From Qipengyuania flava (lineage in GTDB: Bacteria > Pseudomonadota > Alphaproteobacteria > Sphingomonadales > Sphingomonadaceae), in the NCBI RefSeq assembly GCF_011762005.1, contig NZ_JAASQU010000004.1, positions 1-64,000 of the forward strand: DNA of 64,000 nucleotides, given 5' to 3'. Below are positions 18,602 to 30,674 of the stretch, one piece after another. Made by a program: the position numbers and the translations under genes. Within the stretch, counting starts at the first letter, position 1, and the number at the start of each line of letters is the position of its first letter. The notes under the pieces are model-generated. The model saw nothing but the letters and a program-made list of their open reading frames with translations, was not told where the DNA came from and searched no databases.

Positions 18602-19360
18602 TCAAACGCCCTGCGCTTCGGCGTCGGCGCGCTTGACCTGCTTGTGTTCGTCCTCGACCAGCCCGTGCTTCCAGTAGCTCGAGATATAGAGATCGGCGGC
18701 ACCCAGCCCGAGATCACCGCGCAGGTAGTCGCGCAGCTTGCGCATCGAAGAAAACTCGCAAGCCGCCCAGCCTGCCAGTCGACCATCGGGGCGTCCGGCG
18801 GTGCGCAGCGCATCGACCAGCAGGTCGGGCCGCTGACCGGGTTTGGGATTGACCAGCCATTCGACCGTAACCCCCTCGGGCACGACGAGATCGGGCCGGT
18901 CCGCCGTGTCCTGTATTTCGATCGCTGCAAAACCGCATGCATCGGCGGGCAACGCGGCGAGGTTCACCGAGATCGCCGGAAGCGCGGTCATGTCACCCGC
19001 GATGAGATAGAAGTCGCGACCCTCCGGCAGCGGCTTGGGCAGGCCCGGGCCGCCGACCGCGATCGTATCGCCCGGCCTGGCGTTCAGCGCCCATCGTGTC
19101 GCCGGCCCCGCCGCTGCGCCGCCATGGAGCGCAAAATCGAGGTCGATCGCCTCTGCGTGTTGGTGGCGGATGGTATAGGTGCGGATGACCGCCTTGCCAT
19201 GGGCGTTGGGCGGGGCCAGCATCAGCTTGACATAACCGCCGGCAAAGCCGGGCGGGAAGTCGCGCATCGCCTCGCCACCAAGAGTCACGCGGATCATCGA
19301 GGGGGACAGGCGCTGGCTGGAAAGGACAGTCAGGGTTCGGGGGGCGGGTCGTTTGCTCAT
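18602..19360 (-). CDS. Siderophore-interacting FAD-binding protein (ferric-siderophore reductase type)
   Basis: A 252-residue member of the siderophore-interacting protein family (ViuB/YqjH/SIP), which removes iron from imported ferric siderophores by NAD(P)H-dependent reduction in the cytoplasm. The FAD-binding motif RTYTIR is at about 62-67, and the C-terminal WAACEFSSMRKLRDYLR segment and SSYWKHG are characteristic of the family. The ATG at 19360 was chosen over a GTG six bases upstream. A Fur-like site precedes it, in keeping with iron control. Confidence 0.9.
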   Translation of the reverse strand: MSKRPAPRTLTVLSSQRLSPSMIRVTLGGEAMRDFPPGFAGGYVKLMLAPPNAHGKAVIRTYTIRHQHAEAIDLDFALHGGAAAGPATRWALNARPGDTIAVGGPGLPKPLPEGRDFYLIAGDMTALPAISVNLAALPADACGFAAIEIQDTADRPDLVVPEGVTVEWLVNPKPGQRPDLLVDALRTAGRPDGRLAGWAACEFSSMRKLRDYLRGDLGLGAADLYISSYWKHGLVEDEHKQVKRADAEAQGV

Positions 19361-19370
19361 GCCCACGAGT

Positions 19371-19389
19371 TAATGAGAACCGTTCGCAA
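19371..19389. promoter_or_regulatory. Candidate Fur box upstream of the siderophore-interacting protein
   Basis: Read on the minus strand, the 19 bases TTGCGAACGGTTCTCATTA resemble alphaproteobacterial and sphingomonad Fur sites of the form TTGCGAATGATTCTCATTA, with two differences. It ends 10 bases before the ATG at 19360, a position that would block initiation. The gene downstream is an iron-siderophore enzyme, which supports the assignment. Confidence 0.55.
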
Positions 19390-19409
19390 TTCAAGCCCGC
19401 CGCGCTGAC

Positions 19410-20153
19410 TTAATTCATGGCCGCGCGCGCGGCTTCGGTCAGCTTGGTCATGGCTCGCTGCCATGGCGCGGGCCCGTAGCTGATCCGGGCCGCCCCCAAA
19501 TGGGCGAGACGCGCGCCGTCCATTCCGTCGAGCCACATAACATTGACCGGCAAGGATACCGCCTCGCACAGTGCCGCAATCAAATCGGGATCGCGCAGAC
19601 CGGGCACGAAGAAACATCCCGCACCCGCTTCGCGATAGACGGCTTCACGGTCAATCGCCTTCTCGACCAGCTCGTCGCGATCAGGGTTTGCACCTGCGAG
19701 CAACGGCCCCAGGAATATGTCGGTACGCGCGTTGACGAACAGTCCCTGCGCCGCAACCGCCGCGATGCGTCGCGCCTGAGCGTCCGGTTCGCGCAGCGCG
19801 GCGCTGTCGAGCAGCCGATCTTCGAGATTGCATCCGATCGCGCCGGCATCAAGCAGAGCCGCCGCGTTCCGGGCGAGCTCCTGCTCATCCTCGGCATAGC
19901 CGGTTTCGAAATCGACTGTCAGCGGCAGGTCGATCGTCGCGGCGATGCGCCGTACGCTTTCGAGCACAGCAGCGAAGGGCATGCCCTCGCCGTCGTCATA
20001 ACCCTGTGCCCCCGCAAGCGAGAGGCTGCCCGTGGCGATGGCCTTGGCACCTGCCTCGGCGACCGCAGCCGCGCTGCCCGCGTCCCAGACGTTGAACAGC
20101 ACCAGCGGGTCGTCGGCGCGATGCAGCGCCGCGAAGTGGTCGATCGTCTTCAT
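19410..20153 (-). CDS. Isocitrate lyase/phosphoenolpyruvate mutase family protein
   Basis: A 247-residue TIM-barrel protein of the PEP mutase/isocitrate lyase superfamily. Visible are the N-terminal FNVWDAGSA, the DFETGYAED segment near residues 83-91 that supplies the Mg-binding Asp, and NLEDRL near 111. Members act on 2-methylisocitrate, oxaloacetate or phosphonates, and the substrate here is not determined. A longer in-frame version would start inside the ada gene; the ATG at 20153 begins the conserved MKTIDHFAALH and follows the ada stop (20156) after two bases, so it is probably translated with ada. Confidence 0.85.
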   Translation of the reverse strand: MKTIDHFAALHRADDPLVLFNVWDAGSAAAVAEAGAKAIATGSLSLAGAQGYDDGEGMPFAAVLESVRRIAATIDLPLTVDFETGYAEDEQELARNAAALLDAGAIGCNLEDRLLDSAALREPDAQARRIAAVAAQGLFVNARTDIFLGPLLAGANPDRDELVEKAIDREAVYREAGAGCFFVPGLRDPDLIAALCEAVSLPVNVMWLDGMDGARLAHLGAARISYGPAPWQRAMTKLTEAARAAMN

Positions 20154-20155
20154 GG

Positions 20156-21175
20156 CTACTTCTCCTCGCGGCGGAGCAGTTCGCGTTTGATGTCCTGGCC
20201 ATAGGCGTAGCCGCCGAGGTCGCCGCCCTTGCGCACCACGCGGTGGCACGGGATCAGCACGGCCACATTGTTACGCGCATTGGCGCTGCCCGCAGCGCGC
20301 ACCGCCTTGGGGTTGCCCGCGGCGGCGGCGATTTCGGCATAGGTGCGCGTTTCGCCCGGCGGGATCGCGCGCAGCGCTTCCCAGCAGGCTTCCTGGAAGG
20401 CCGTGCCCTTCACGTCGAGCGGGATATGTGCGCCGCTGCCAGGCGCTTCGACACTGGCGACAACCTCGCCGAGCAGCTTTTCGAAGGCCGCCCCTCCCTC
20501 GACCAGATCGGCGCGCGGGAAGCGAACGCGCAACTCGCTCTCGTCTTCCTCGAAGGACAGGCGGCACACGCCCTTGCCGGTAGCCGCGACCAGCATTTTG
20601 CCCAGCGTCGTTTCGACCACCGCCCAGCGGATCGTCACCCCCGCGCCCCCATTCGCCCATGCGCTTGCCGTCATGCCGAGTCTTCCTTTGGTATTTTCAT
20701 AGAAGCGCGAAGCCGAGCCATAGCCCGCCTCGTAGATCGCCCCGGTCACGCTCTTGCTGTCCGACAATGCATCGCGGGCGCGCGTTTCGCGCAGCGCCCG
20801 GGCGTAGGCCGCGGGCGACAGACCGATCGCGCGCTTGAACACGCGCTGGAAATGTGCGGGCGAATAGCCGGTAAGCAGCGCCAGCGCGGCAAGCGAGCGC
20901 GTCCCTTCCGCGCTGCGGATCTCGTCGATCGCAGCAAGCACTGCCGCCTCGTCGCGCGTCACATCGTCGGGGAGGCAACGCTTGCAGGGACGCAGCCCGG
21001 CCGCGCGCGCCGCTGCCCCGTCGGCGAAGAAGCGGACATTGCCGCGCGCCGGGTGCCGCGCTGCGCAGGACGGGCGACAATATATGCCCGTGGTCAGCAC
21101 GCCCGTGACGAAACGCCCGTCGAAGGCGCGATCGCGGCGCTGCACGGCATCCCAGGCGGTTTGGGTATCGATCAT
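20156..21175 (-). CDS. ada: Bifunctional Ada: methylated-DNA-cysteine methyltransferase and activator
   Basis: A 339-residue Ada regulator-repair protein. The N-terminal zinc domain has four Cys (Cys33, Cys37, Cys64 and Cys67); Cys33 in TTGIYC is the phosphotriester methyl acceptor. An AraC-type helix-turn-helix follows (FSPAHFQRVFKRAIG-like, about 105-170), and the O6-methylguanine acceptor is Cys310 in PCHRV. A GTG nine bases upstream is possible, but GGAG lies eight bases before the ATG at 21175. It is followed after two bases by the PEP-mutase/ICL family gene. Confidence 0.95.
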   Translation of the reverse strand: MIDTQTAWDAVQRRDRAFDGRFVTGVLTTGIYCRPSCAARHPARGNVRFFADGAAARAAGLRPCKRCLPDDVTRDEAAVLAAIDEIRSAEGTRSLAALALLTGYSPAHFQRVFKRAIGLSPAAYARALRETRARDALSDSKSVTGAIYEAGYGSASRFYENTKGRLGMTASAWANGGAGVTIRWAVVETTLGKMLVAATGKGVCRLSFEEDESELRVRFPRADLVEGGAAFEKLLGEVVASVEAPGSGAHIPLDVKGTAFQEACWEALRAIPPGETRTYAEIAAAAGNPKAVRAAGSANARNNVAVLIPCHRVVRKGGDLGGYAYGQDIKRELLRREEK

Positions 21176-21279
21176 GTCAGCCACTCCATAGCCGCTTGCG
21201 CGACCGTATGCGCCACGCTTTCGACGCGTGCATCCCGAAGCTTGCGATCAAAGCCATTGGCCGCCACAAGCGCTTGCCA

Positions 21280-22830
21280 ATGAGCCGCTTTCTCGCCCGC
21301 CTCGCCATCCTGCTCGCCCTGGTCGCACCTGCGCTGACGCCCATGCCGACGCAGGCCGAACCCGCCGATATCGATGCGGCGGCGCGCGGCGTGGTGCGCG
21401 TGGTCATCATCGGTGACAACAACGGCGAGTTGTTTCCGATCAGCCACGGCACCGGTTTCGCGGTGTCGGGCGACACGGTGGTCACGAATGCGCATGTGGT
21501 GCGCGATGCGCTGCGCGATGAAGCCATGCAGATCGGCATCGTCCCCAATGGCGGCGGCGAGGCGGTTTACGGCAGGATCGTCGCGGTTCTGGCGCGCAAC
21601 GACCTTGCACTGATCCGCATCACCGGCAGCCTGCGTCTGCCCCCGCTCGCACTGGCAGGGGGTGCCCCACCCGACAGCGGCGAAGTCACCAGCGTCGGCT
21701 ATCCGATGAACGTCGACCGTGCGCAGGGGCTCGACCTGAGCGATATTTTCCGCAGCCAGCCGCCGGTCAAGAGCCGCGGCTATGTCTCGGGCGCGCGGCC
21801 GAGCCGCCAGTTCGACACCATCCTGCACACCGCCCCGATCGCACGTGGCAATTCGGGCGGCCCGCTGCTCGACCCCTGCGGTCGCGTCGTCGGCGTCAAC
21901 AGTTTCGGCGCGGACAATGACGGCGGCGATGCAGAGTTCTTCTTTGCAGTCTCGAACCGCGAACTGGTGCCCTTCCTGCGCGCCAACGATGTCGAGCCGC
22001 GCATCATTGCCGCCGAGTGCCGCTCGATGGCCGACCTCGATGAGGCCGAACGCGACCGGATGGAGCGCGAACAGTCGGCCGCACGCGCGGACCTTGCCGA
22101 ACGCGCAGAAGCGCGCCGCATCAAGCGTGAGCGTGCATTGCTCGAAGCCGAACAGGGTGTGTTCGTCGAACGCGAGGACCGCGTGTTCCTCGCCGTCGTG
22201 CTGCTGTTGGTCGCTTTCGGACTGGGCCAATGGGCGCTGGCCTTGTGGCAGGCCGATCCGCGCGACGAAAAGCGTGCACGCATCGTCGGCGGTGCGAGTG
22301 CCGCCCTCGTGCTCGCCGCGATTGCCGCCTATCTGACCCGCCCGGGGCTGGATGAAATCGACCGGCGCGTCGCAGCCGCAATGCAGGATCCCGACGACGG
22401 CGAAGGCGAGGCCGAAGCGCCGGGTGGCGATCTGGCGCTGCTGTGCCGGCTGGTGCCCGAGCGCAGCCGCGTGACCAGCGCCAAGGTTGAAGATATCGAG
22501 TTCGACTGGACTGCCGACGGCTGCGTCAACGAACGGACGCAATACGGGCTGGCCGGGGGCAGCTGGAGCCGCGTCTTCGTACCCAATGGGGAAGACGCCG
22601 TGTCGGTCAGCAGTTTCGACCCCGATCGCCGCATCTTCCGCACCGAACGCTATCTGCTGCCGCGCGAGGCGATGAGCGAGGCGCGAACAGCGCGCAGCAA
22701 ATATTCCGCGCCCGAGTGCGGCAGCGACAACGCCGCCGCCAGGCTCGGCGACCTGCAGGGCGAAGTCCTCGCCCAGTTGCCGCGTCAGGCAAACGAGCGA
22801 CTGGTCTACGAGTGCAGCACGCGTAACTAG
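21280..22830 (+). CDS. Membrane-associated trypsin-like serine protease
   Basis: A 516-residue S1-fold protease with the triad His72 (TNAHV), Asp108 (RNDLALI) and Ser192 (GNSGGPL). A signal peptide occupies about residues 1-26. After the protease domain comes a charged coiled-coil segment (about 255-290), then two hydrophobic membrane spans (302-323 and 335-352), then a C-terminal domain of about 160 residues with Cys that I do not recognise. No PDZ domain is seen, so it is not DegP-like. The first residues of the longer 21196 reading frame lack signal character, so the ATG at 21280 was chosen. It ends overlapping the convergent TauD-type gene. Confidence 0.8.
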   Translation: MSRFLARLAILLALVAPALTPMPTQAEPADIDAAARGVVRVVIIGDNNGELFPISHGTGFAVSGDTVVTNAHVVRDALRDEAMQIGIVPNGGGEAVYGRIVAVLARNDLALIRITGSLRLPPLALAGGAPPDSGEVTSVGYPMNVDRAQGLDLSDIFRSQPPVKSRGYVSGARPSRQFDTILHTAPIARGNSGGPLLDPCGRVVGVNSFGADNDGGDAEFFFAVSNRELVPFLRANDVEPRIIAAECRSMADLDEAERDRMEREQSAARADLAERAEARRIKRERALLEAEQGVFVEREDRVFLAVVLLLVAFGLGQWALALWQADPRDEKRARIVGGASAALVLAAIAAYLTRPGLDEIDRRVAAAMQDPDDGEGEAEAPGGDLALLCRLVPERSRVTSAKVEDIEFDWTADGCVNERTQYGLAGGSWSRVFVPNGEDAVSVSSFDPDRRIFRTERYLLPREAMSEARTARSKYSAPECGSDNAAARLGDLQGEVLAQLPRQANERLVYECSTRN

Positions 22831-23657
22831 GCCGCCAGCGGTTCGCCGGTCAGCGTGATGCGGTGCATTTCGCGCGCGTAGCCTTGATAGTCGTTCATGG
22901 CGAGGTGCCAGGTCGTGCGGTTGTCCCAGATCGCCACGGAGCCCGGCTCCCACGCCACCCGGCAGATATTGTCCGCCGCAGTCGCCGCATCGTAAAGCCG
23001 CTGCAGCAGCGGCAGGCTCTCCGCACGCGTTCGCCCGACGAAATTGAGTGTGAAAGCGCTGTTCACGTACAGCAGCCGGCGCCCGGTATGCGGATGGCGG
23101 ATTACGACCGGATGCGTGGCACCCGTGCGTAACGACTGGCCGCGCAGATCGGCCGCCATGTCGGTCTGCGCATACAGCCCGTCCTCCTCATAGATATGGT
23201 CGGCGCTGTGGTAGGCCTCCAGCCCCTCGATCTCCTGTTTGAGGTCATCGGACAGCGCATCATAGGCCGCGCCCATATGCGCCCATAGCGTATCGCCGCC
23301 ACTGGGCGGCAAGGTGCGCGCGACCAGCACCGAGCCCATCGCGGGGACCTGGTCGTAGGAATGGTCGGTATGCCATCCCCCGCCGATATTGGTGACTTGG
23401 TCGGCGCGCTTGCGCACCACCGCGATCTCGGGATGGCCCTCGGTCAGCGGGAAGTAGTTGTTCAGATCGATCCCGCCCCAGCGCCGGGCAAAGGCAATAT
23501 GCGCTTCGGGGGTGAAATCGTGCTGGTCGCGGAACAACGCGACGCCATTCTCGTAGACCGCCTGCCTTATCGCCTCGAGCGAATCCCCCTGCGCCTGCGT
23601 CAGCGCGACACCCCTTATCTCGACCCCGCAAGCAGGGGCCAGCGGCACCATCTCCAT
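22827..23657 (-). CDS. TauD/TfdA-family 2-oxoglutarate-dependent dioxygenase
   Basis: A 276-residue Fe(II)/2-oxoglutarate dioxygenase of the TauD/TfdA type. The iron ligands are His96 and Asp98 in WHTDHS and the distal His251 in TTWHLAMND, with the 2-oxoglutarate-binding Arg near 262-266 in AREMHRI. Family members oxidise taurine, phenoxyacetates or other small acids; the substrate cannot be told here. GGGAGAGATGCG precedes the ATG. The stop codon overlaps that of the convergent protease gene in CTAG. Confidence 0.9.
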   Translation of the reverse strand: MEMVPLAPACGVEIRGVALTQAQGDSLEAIRQAVYENGVALFRDQHDFTPEAHIAFARRWGGIDLNNYFPLTEGHPEIAVVRKRADQVTNIGGGWHTDHSYDQVPAMGSVLVARTLPPSGGDTLWAHMGAAYDALSDDLKQEIEGLEAYHSADHIYEEDGLYAQTDMAADLRGQSLRTGATHPVVIRHPHTGRRLLYVNSAFTLNFVGRTRAESLPLLQRLYDAATAADNICRVAWEPGSVAIWDNRTTWHLAMNDYQGYAREMHRITLTGEPLAA

Positions 23658-23863
23658 CGCATCTCTCCCATACGATTGGTTGTTTTATGCTACGCATCCT
23701 ACGCCGATCCCGCAGCGTGTCCAGATTCAGCGCCCGGAGTCGGCTTGCCATCGACGGGGGGCTTTGCTAGGCGCGCGCCGACCTTGTCTGGGGCACTTGC
23801 AAGCGCCCGTGACCGACTTGGTCGCACAGACTTTTCTTCCGGACCCGAGAGGACCTCAAGCGC

Positions 23864-24418
23864 GTGGATAATTCCGCCGGTATTCAGGCTAGCCTGGCAG
23901 GGCGTTACGCATCGGCCCTGTTCGATCTCGCTAGCGAAAACGGAACCGTGACCGCGGTCGAATCGGACCTCGACAAGGTCGAGGTCGCACTTGCCGAATC
24001 GAGCGAGCTGGCAGCCGTCACCACCAACCCCAAGGTCTCGCGCGGCGAGGCGCAGAGGGCGCTGTGGGGCGTTTCGGCCCTGCTCGGCGTGTCCGAACTG
24101 ACGCAGAACTTCCTTGGTGTGCTGGCACAGAACCGCCGCCTCGGCGAACTGCCCCAGGTCATTCGCGCCTTCCGCGCGATCGCGGCAGCGCAGCGCGGCG
24201 AAGTCACAGCCGAAGTCAGCAGTGCGCACGCGCTTACCGATAGCCAGCTGGCCGATCTGAAGGCCAAGCTGACCGCGCGCGAAGGCCGCACGGTAAAGCT
24301 TTCCACGAAGGTCGACCCCGACTTGCTCGGCGGCCTCGTCGTCACCATCGGCTCGAAGCGCCTCGACGCATCGATCCGCACCCGTCTCAATTCGCTTTCC
24401 CAGGCCATGAAGGCTTAA
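23864..24418 (+). CDS. atpH: F1-ATP synthase subunit delta
   Basis: A 184-residue delta subunit, the stator piece that links F1 alpha to the F0 b subunits. The start is GTG at 23864, with GAGAGGACC about 12 bases upstream. It is the first gene of the F1 operon. The delta fold shows in [17 protein letters not shown] at the N-terminus and in [21 protein letters not shown] near the C-terminus. The 206-base region before it has no gene and presumably carries the operon promoter. Confidence 0.95.
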   Translation: MDNSAGIQASLAGRYASALFDLASENGTVTAVESDLDKVEVALAESSELAAVTTNPKVSRGEAQRALWGVSALLGVSELTQNFLGVLAQNRRLGELPQVIRAFRAIAAAQRGEVTAEVSSAHALTDSQLADLKAKLTAREGRTVKLSTKVDPDLLGGLVVTIGSKRLDASIRTRLNSLSQAMKA

Positions 24419-25960
<1,542 letters not shown>

Positions 25961-25990
25961 GCCCCAGAGACACGAAGATAGGGAGCCGAA

Positions 25991-26872
25991 ATGGCTAGCC
26001 TCAAGGAACTCAAGGGCCGGATCAACTCGGTCAAGTCGACCCAGAAGATCACCAAGGCCAAGCAGATGGTCGCCGCGGCCAAGCTGCGCCGTGCGCAGGC
26101 CGCTGCCGAAGCCGCACGCCCCTATGCCGAACGGCTGACGGGCGTGATGGCATCGCTGGCGAGCAAGGTCAGCGGCGACAGTGCGCCCAAGCTGCTCGCA
26201 GGGACCGGTGCCGACCAGCGCCACCTGCTGGTGGTTGTCAACACCGACAAGGGCCTGTGCGGTGGCCTCAACGCGAACATCGTCAAGGCCGCCAAGGCCA
26301 AGGCGCGCGCGCTGATCGCCGAAGGCAAGGACGTGCAGTTCTACCTCGTCGGCAAGAAGGGCCGCGCACCGATCAAGCGCGACTATGCCGAACGCATCGA
26401 AAAGCACTTCGACACCTCGGAAGTCCGCAACATCGGTTTCCCCGAAGCCGAAGCGATCGCCGACGATCTGATCGAGCGCTTCGAGAAGGGCGAATTCGAC
26501 ATTGCCCATCTCGTCTATCCGGTGTTCAAATCGGCGCTGGCGCAGGACCCGACCGTCGACCAGCTGATCCCCGTCCCCTCGCCCGAAACCGACGCGACGG
26601 CGGCCACGGGTGGCGACGCAGTGGTGTCCTACGAACCCGGCGAAGAGGAAATTCTCGAGGAATTGCTGCCGCGTTACGTCAAGACGCAGCTGTTCGGCGC
26701 ATTGCTCGAGCGCGAAGCTTCCGAACAGGGCGCCTCGATGACGGCGATGGACAACGCCACGCGCAATGCCGGCGACCTCATCAACAAGCTGACCATCCAG
26801 TACAACCGCAGCCGCCAGGCCGCCATTACCACCGAGCTGATCGAAATCATCGCCGGTGCCGAAGCACTTTAA
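25991..26872 (+). CDS. atpG: F1-ATP synthase subunit gamma
   Basis: A 293-residue central stalk subunit that rotates within the alpha3-beta3 ring. The N-terminal helix has the conserved [27 protein letters not shown] and the C-terminal helix ends with the [18 protein letters not shown] pattern. GGGAGCCGAA precedes the ATG. A small lipoprotein gene follows after nine bases, which is unusual, since atpD normally comes next. Confidence 0.98.
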   Translation: MASLKELKGRINSVKSTQKITKAKQMVAAAKLRRAQAAAEAARPYAERLTGVMASLASKVSGDSAPKLLAGTGADQRHLLVVVNTDKGLCGGLNANIVKAAKAKARALIAEGKDVQFYLVGKKGRAPIKRDYAERIEKHFDTSEVRNIGFPEAEAIADDLIERFEKGEFDIAHLVYPVFKSALAQDPTVDQLIPVPSPETDATAATGGDAVVSYEPGEEEILEELLPRYVKTQLFGALLEREASEQGASMTAMDNATRNAGDLINKLTIQYNRSRQAAITTELIEIIAGAEAL

Positions 26873-26881
26873 GGACATCAC

Positions 26882-27217
26882 GTGAACAAGCTTGCCCTCC
26901 TCCTTCCGCTCGCACTGCTGACCGCCTGTGGTGAAGAGCCCGCGGCCCAGACCGCACCCGAACAGGTTGCGACGCCCGAGCCGATCGAAACGCTGCCCGC
27001 CCCCGACCAGGCGCTGTTTTCGGCCAAGTATGCCGAAGCGTGCCCCGACGAGGAAGCGGTCAACACCGCGGTCTGCAAGCGCGCCGGCCTGGGTTCGCCC
27101 GATGTCGTGTGCGACTTCGGCCTCGGCGACGACGAATATCTGCGCAACGAAGCGACCCTCACTGCAGGCGAAGGCGAATGGGCCTTTGCCGATCCGGAAA
27201 ATGTTTGCGTCGGCTAA
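26882..27217 (+). CDS. Small predicted lipoprotein located inside the atp operon
   Basis: A 111-residue protein with an unknown function. A GTG start is followed by a hydrophobic signal and an LLTAC lipobox (Cys16 as the lipidation site). The next part is Pro/Glu-rich and linker-like, and the mature domain carries four more Cys, in ACPDE, AVCKR, VVCDF and NVCVG, which could form two disulfides. The gene is nested between atpG (9 bases before) and atpD (32 bases after), in frame with the operon direction, so it is likely transcribed with F1. No match to a known ATP synthase subunit is recognised. It may be conserved in related genomes, which would be worth checking. Confidence 0.7.
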   Translation: MNKLALLLPLALLTACGEEPAAQTAPEQVATPEPIETLPAPDQALFSAKYAEACPDEEAVNTAVCKRAGLGSPDVVCDFGLGDDEYLRNEATLTAGEGEWAFADPENVCVG

Positions 27218-27246
27218 GGCGCGATAAACCCCAAGTCAGGACATAG

Positions 27247-28707
<1,461 letters not shown>

Positions 28708-28711
28708 GCCC

Positions 28712-28969
28712 ATGGCCCTCCACTTCGAACTCGTCGCGCCGGCCAAGCTGGTCCGCTCGGACGACGTCCACATGGTCGTCGTTCCCGGTACCGATGGCGA
28801 ATTCGGCGTGCTCGAGGGCCATGCGCCCTTCATGTCGACGATCCGCGACGGTGCGGTGCAGGTCTTCAAGACCGAAGGCGGCACGCCCGAAACCATCGAG
28901 GTCCGCGGCGGCTTTGCCGAAGTCGGCGAAAACGGGCTGACGGTCCTCGCGGAACACGTCGAGGGCTGA
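28712..28969 (+). CDS. atpC: F1-ATP synthase subunit epsilon, short form
   Basis: An 85-residue epsilon subunit containing the beta-sandwich domain only (from [13 protein letters not shown] through [20 protein letters not shown]). The C-terminal two-helix domain found in E. coli epsilon (about 138 residues), which inhibits ATP hydrolysis, is missing. Many alphaproteobacteria have short epsilons and use a zeta subunit as inhibitor. It is the last gene of the operon and is followed by a terminator hairpin. Confidence 0.95.
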   Translation: MALHFELVAPAKLVRSDDVHMVVVPGTDGEFGVLEGHAPFMSTIRDGAVQVFKTEGGTPETIEVRGGFAEVGENGLTVLAEHVEG

Positions 28970-28994
28970 CGCCCGCTCGACCATATAGAACACG

Positions 28995-29018
28995 AAGGGC
29001 GGCCCGCGGGTCGCCCTT
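28995..29018 (+). terminator. Terminator of the atp operon
   Basis: An AAGGGCG/CGCCCTT stem with an inner CCCGCGGG palindrome, ending in a short T run. It starts 26 bases after the atpC stop, the typical position for the operon's rho-independent terminator. Confidence 0.85.
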
Positions 29019-29106
29019 TTCGTTTGTGGGCCTCCCCCGCGGACACCGATAATTAACCATGCGATGCGAGGACCGCACCGTATCTTGCAGGGGATCAATC
29101 GGTTCG

Positions 29107-30606
29107 ATGACGGCAGTCAGCCTCGACAGCGCGCCAGCGAAGGCGCAGGATCGCCAGTGGGCGCGCACGGACCTGTGGCTGATCCTGGGGCTGAGCCTGT
29201 TCGCCCTCGCCGTGCGCTTTCCGTTTCTCGGCGATCACAACGCCGATATCGACGAACAGCTCTATGCCTTGATCGGCAGCCAGTTGTGGCACGGGCAATT
29301 GCCCTTTGTCGATTTGTGGGACCGCAAACCGTTCGGCCTGTTCCTGCTGTTCGGTCTCGCCGATGCCAGCGGACTTCCCGCGCCCTGGTCGTACCAGTTG
29401 TTCGCCACCATCTTCATCGTGCTGGGCGCGCTGCTGCTGCGCCGGCTTGCGCTGCTGCTGGTCGATACGACCACCGCCGGCGTGCTCGCGCTGCTCTATA
29501 TCGTGCTGATGACGATCTACGGGTCGCATTCGGCGCAGACCGAGATCTACCACGTCCCGGCCATGCTGGGCATGGCCCTGCTGGTGCGCGATACCAGCCA
29601 TCCCGACGCCCTGAAACGGGCTTGCATGGCGATGGCGATCGGCGGGGTTGCATTGCAGGTCAAATACACGGTGGTACCGCAATGCCTGTTCTTCGGCCTG
29701 TGGGCGTTGTGGGGCCAGTATCGGGCTGGTCGCAACCTTCCGCAAATCGCCGGAATCGCAGCGGGCTTCGCGGTGCTCGGCCTGCTCCCGACGCTGCTGG
29801 TCGGGCTGTTCTACCTCGCGATGGGCGGATGGGACGAATTCTGGTTCGCCAATTTCGTCAGCTTCTTCCTGCGCGCGCCCGCGCCCATGGGACGCTTCGC
29901 CGACCAATACACCATCTTCGTGATGCCGCTGGTCGTGCTGACGGTGGCCGGGCTTTACGGCAGCCTGCGAATGAGCCGGCCCAAAAACAGCCGCAGCTAT
30001 CTGTTCTTCTGCGGCATGCTGGCGGCAGCGCTCGCCACCGTCTTCCTGCCTTCGACCGTCTATGCCTATTACTTCGCCGCGCTGGCCCCTGGCGTACTGC
30101 TGGTCGCCCTGCCCTTTCTCGATCGCAAGGGCCCCGTCGGGATCGTGCCGCTTGGCGCAGTGACGATTGCTTGCATCGGCCTGCTTTATCTGCCCGATCG
30201 CTACGAGGCTTCGCAGGACCACCGCCGCGCGATGGATGGGCTGGTTGCCGCGATCCAACCGCATGTGGATGGCGAACAGTGCCTATGGGTCTTCGACGGT
30301 CCGACCGCGCTCTATACCGCAACCGGAAGCTGTCTGCCCACGCGATTGATCTATCCCGACCATCTCAACAACGCGCTGGAGCGGGACGCGCTCGAAGTCC
30401 GTCAGATTGACGAGGTGCGCCGGATCATGGGTGAACGCCCGCCGATCGTGGTAACCGCCGATCGCGCTTTCACACTGCAGAACCAGGATACGCTGGGCTA
30501 TGTCACCGCCACGCTGCCGAAAGGTTATGCCGTGATTGCCGAGGAACGCATTCACGACCGCGGCATCGAGGTCTGGCTGCGCCGGGACCTGCTGCCAAGC
30601 AATTGA
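29107..30606 (+). CDS. GT39-like glycosyltransferase family membrane protein
   Basis: A 499-residue polytopic membrane protein with about ten predicted hydrophobic segments. The first loop carries DADIDEQLYALIGSQLWHG, an acidic DxDE-type region seen in glycosyltransferase family 39/ArnT-like enzymes that use lipid-linked sugars. A C-terminal soluble part (about residues 360-499) follows the membrane domain. The donor, acceptor and role are unknown. AGGGGATC lies upstream of the ATG. Confidence 0.72.
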   Translation: MTAVSLDSAPAKAQDRQWARTDLWLILGLSLFALAVRFPFLGDHNADIDEQLYALIGSQLWHGQLPFVDLWDRKPFGLFLLFGLADASGLPAPWSYQLFATIFIVLGALLLRRLALLLVDTTTAGVLALLYIVLMTIYGSHSAQTEIYHVPAMLGMALLVRDTSHPDALKRACMAMAIGGVALQVKYTVVPQCLFFGLWALWGQYRAGRNLPQIAGIAAGFAVLGLLPTLLVGLFYLAMGGWDEFWFANFVSFFLRAPAPMGRFADQYTIFVMPLVVLTVAGLYGSLRMSRPKNSRSYLFFCGMLAAALATVFLPSTVYAYYFAALAPGVLLVALPFLDRKGPVGIVPLGAVTIACIGLLYLPDRYEASQDHRRAMDGLVAAIQPHVDGEQCLWVFDGPTALYTATGSCLPTRLIYPDHLNNALERDALEVRQIDEVRRIMGERPPIVVTADRAFTLQNQDTLGYVTATLPKGYAVIAEERIHDRGIEVWLRRDLLPSN

Positions 30607-30674
30607 TCGAGTAAGGGTTGTCGCGCGGCCCGTCGAGCGGCAGGGACCACTTCAGCAAATCTGGAGAGACGCCC

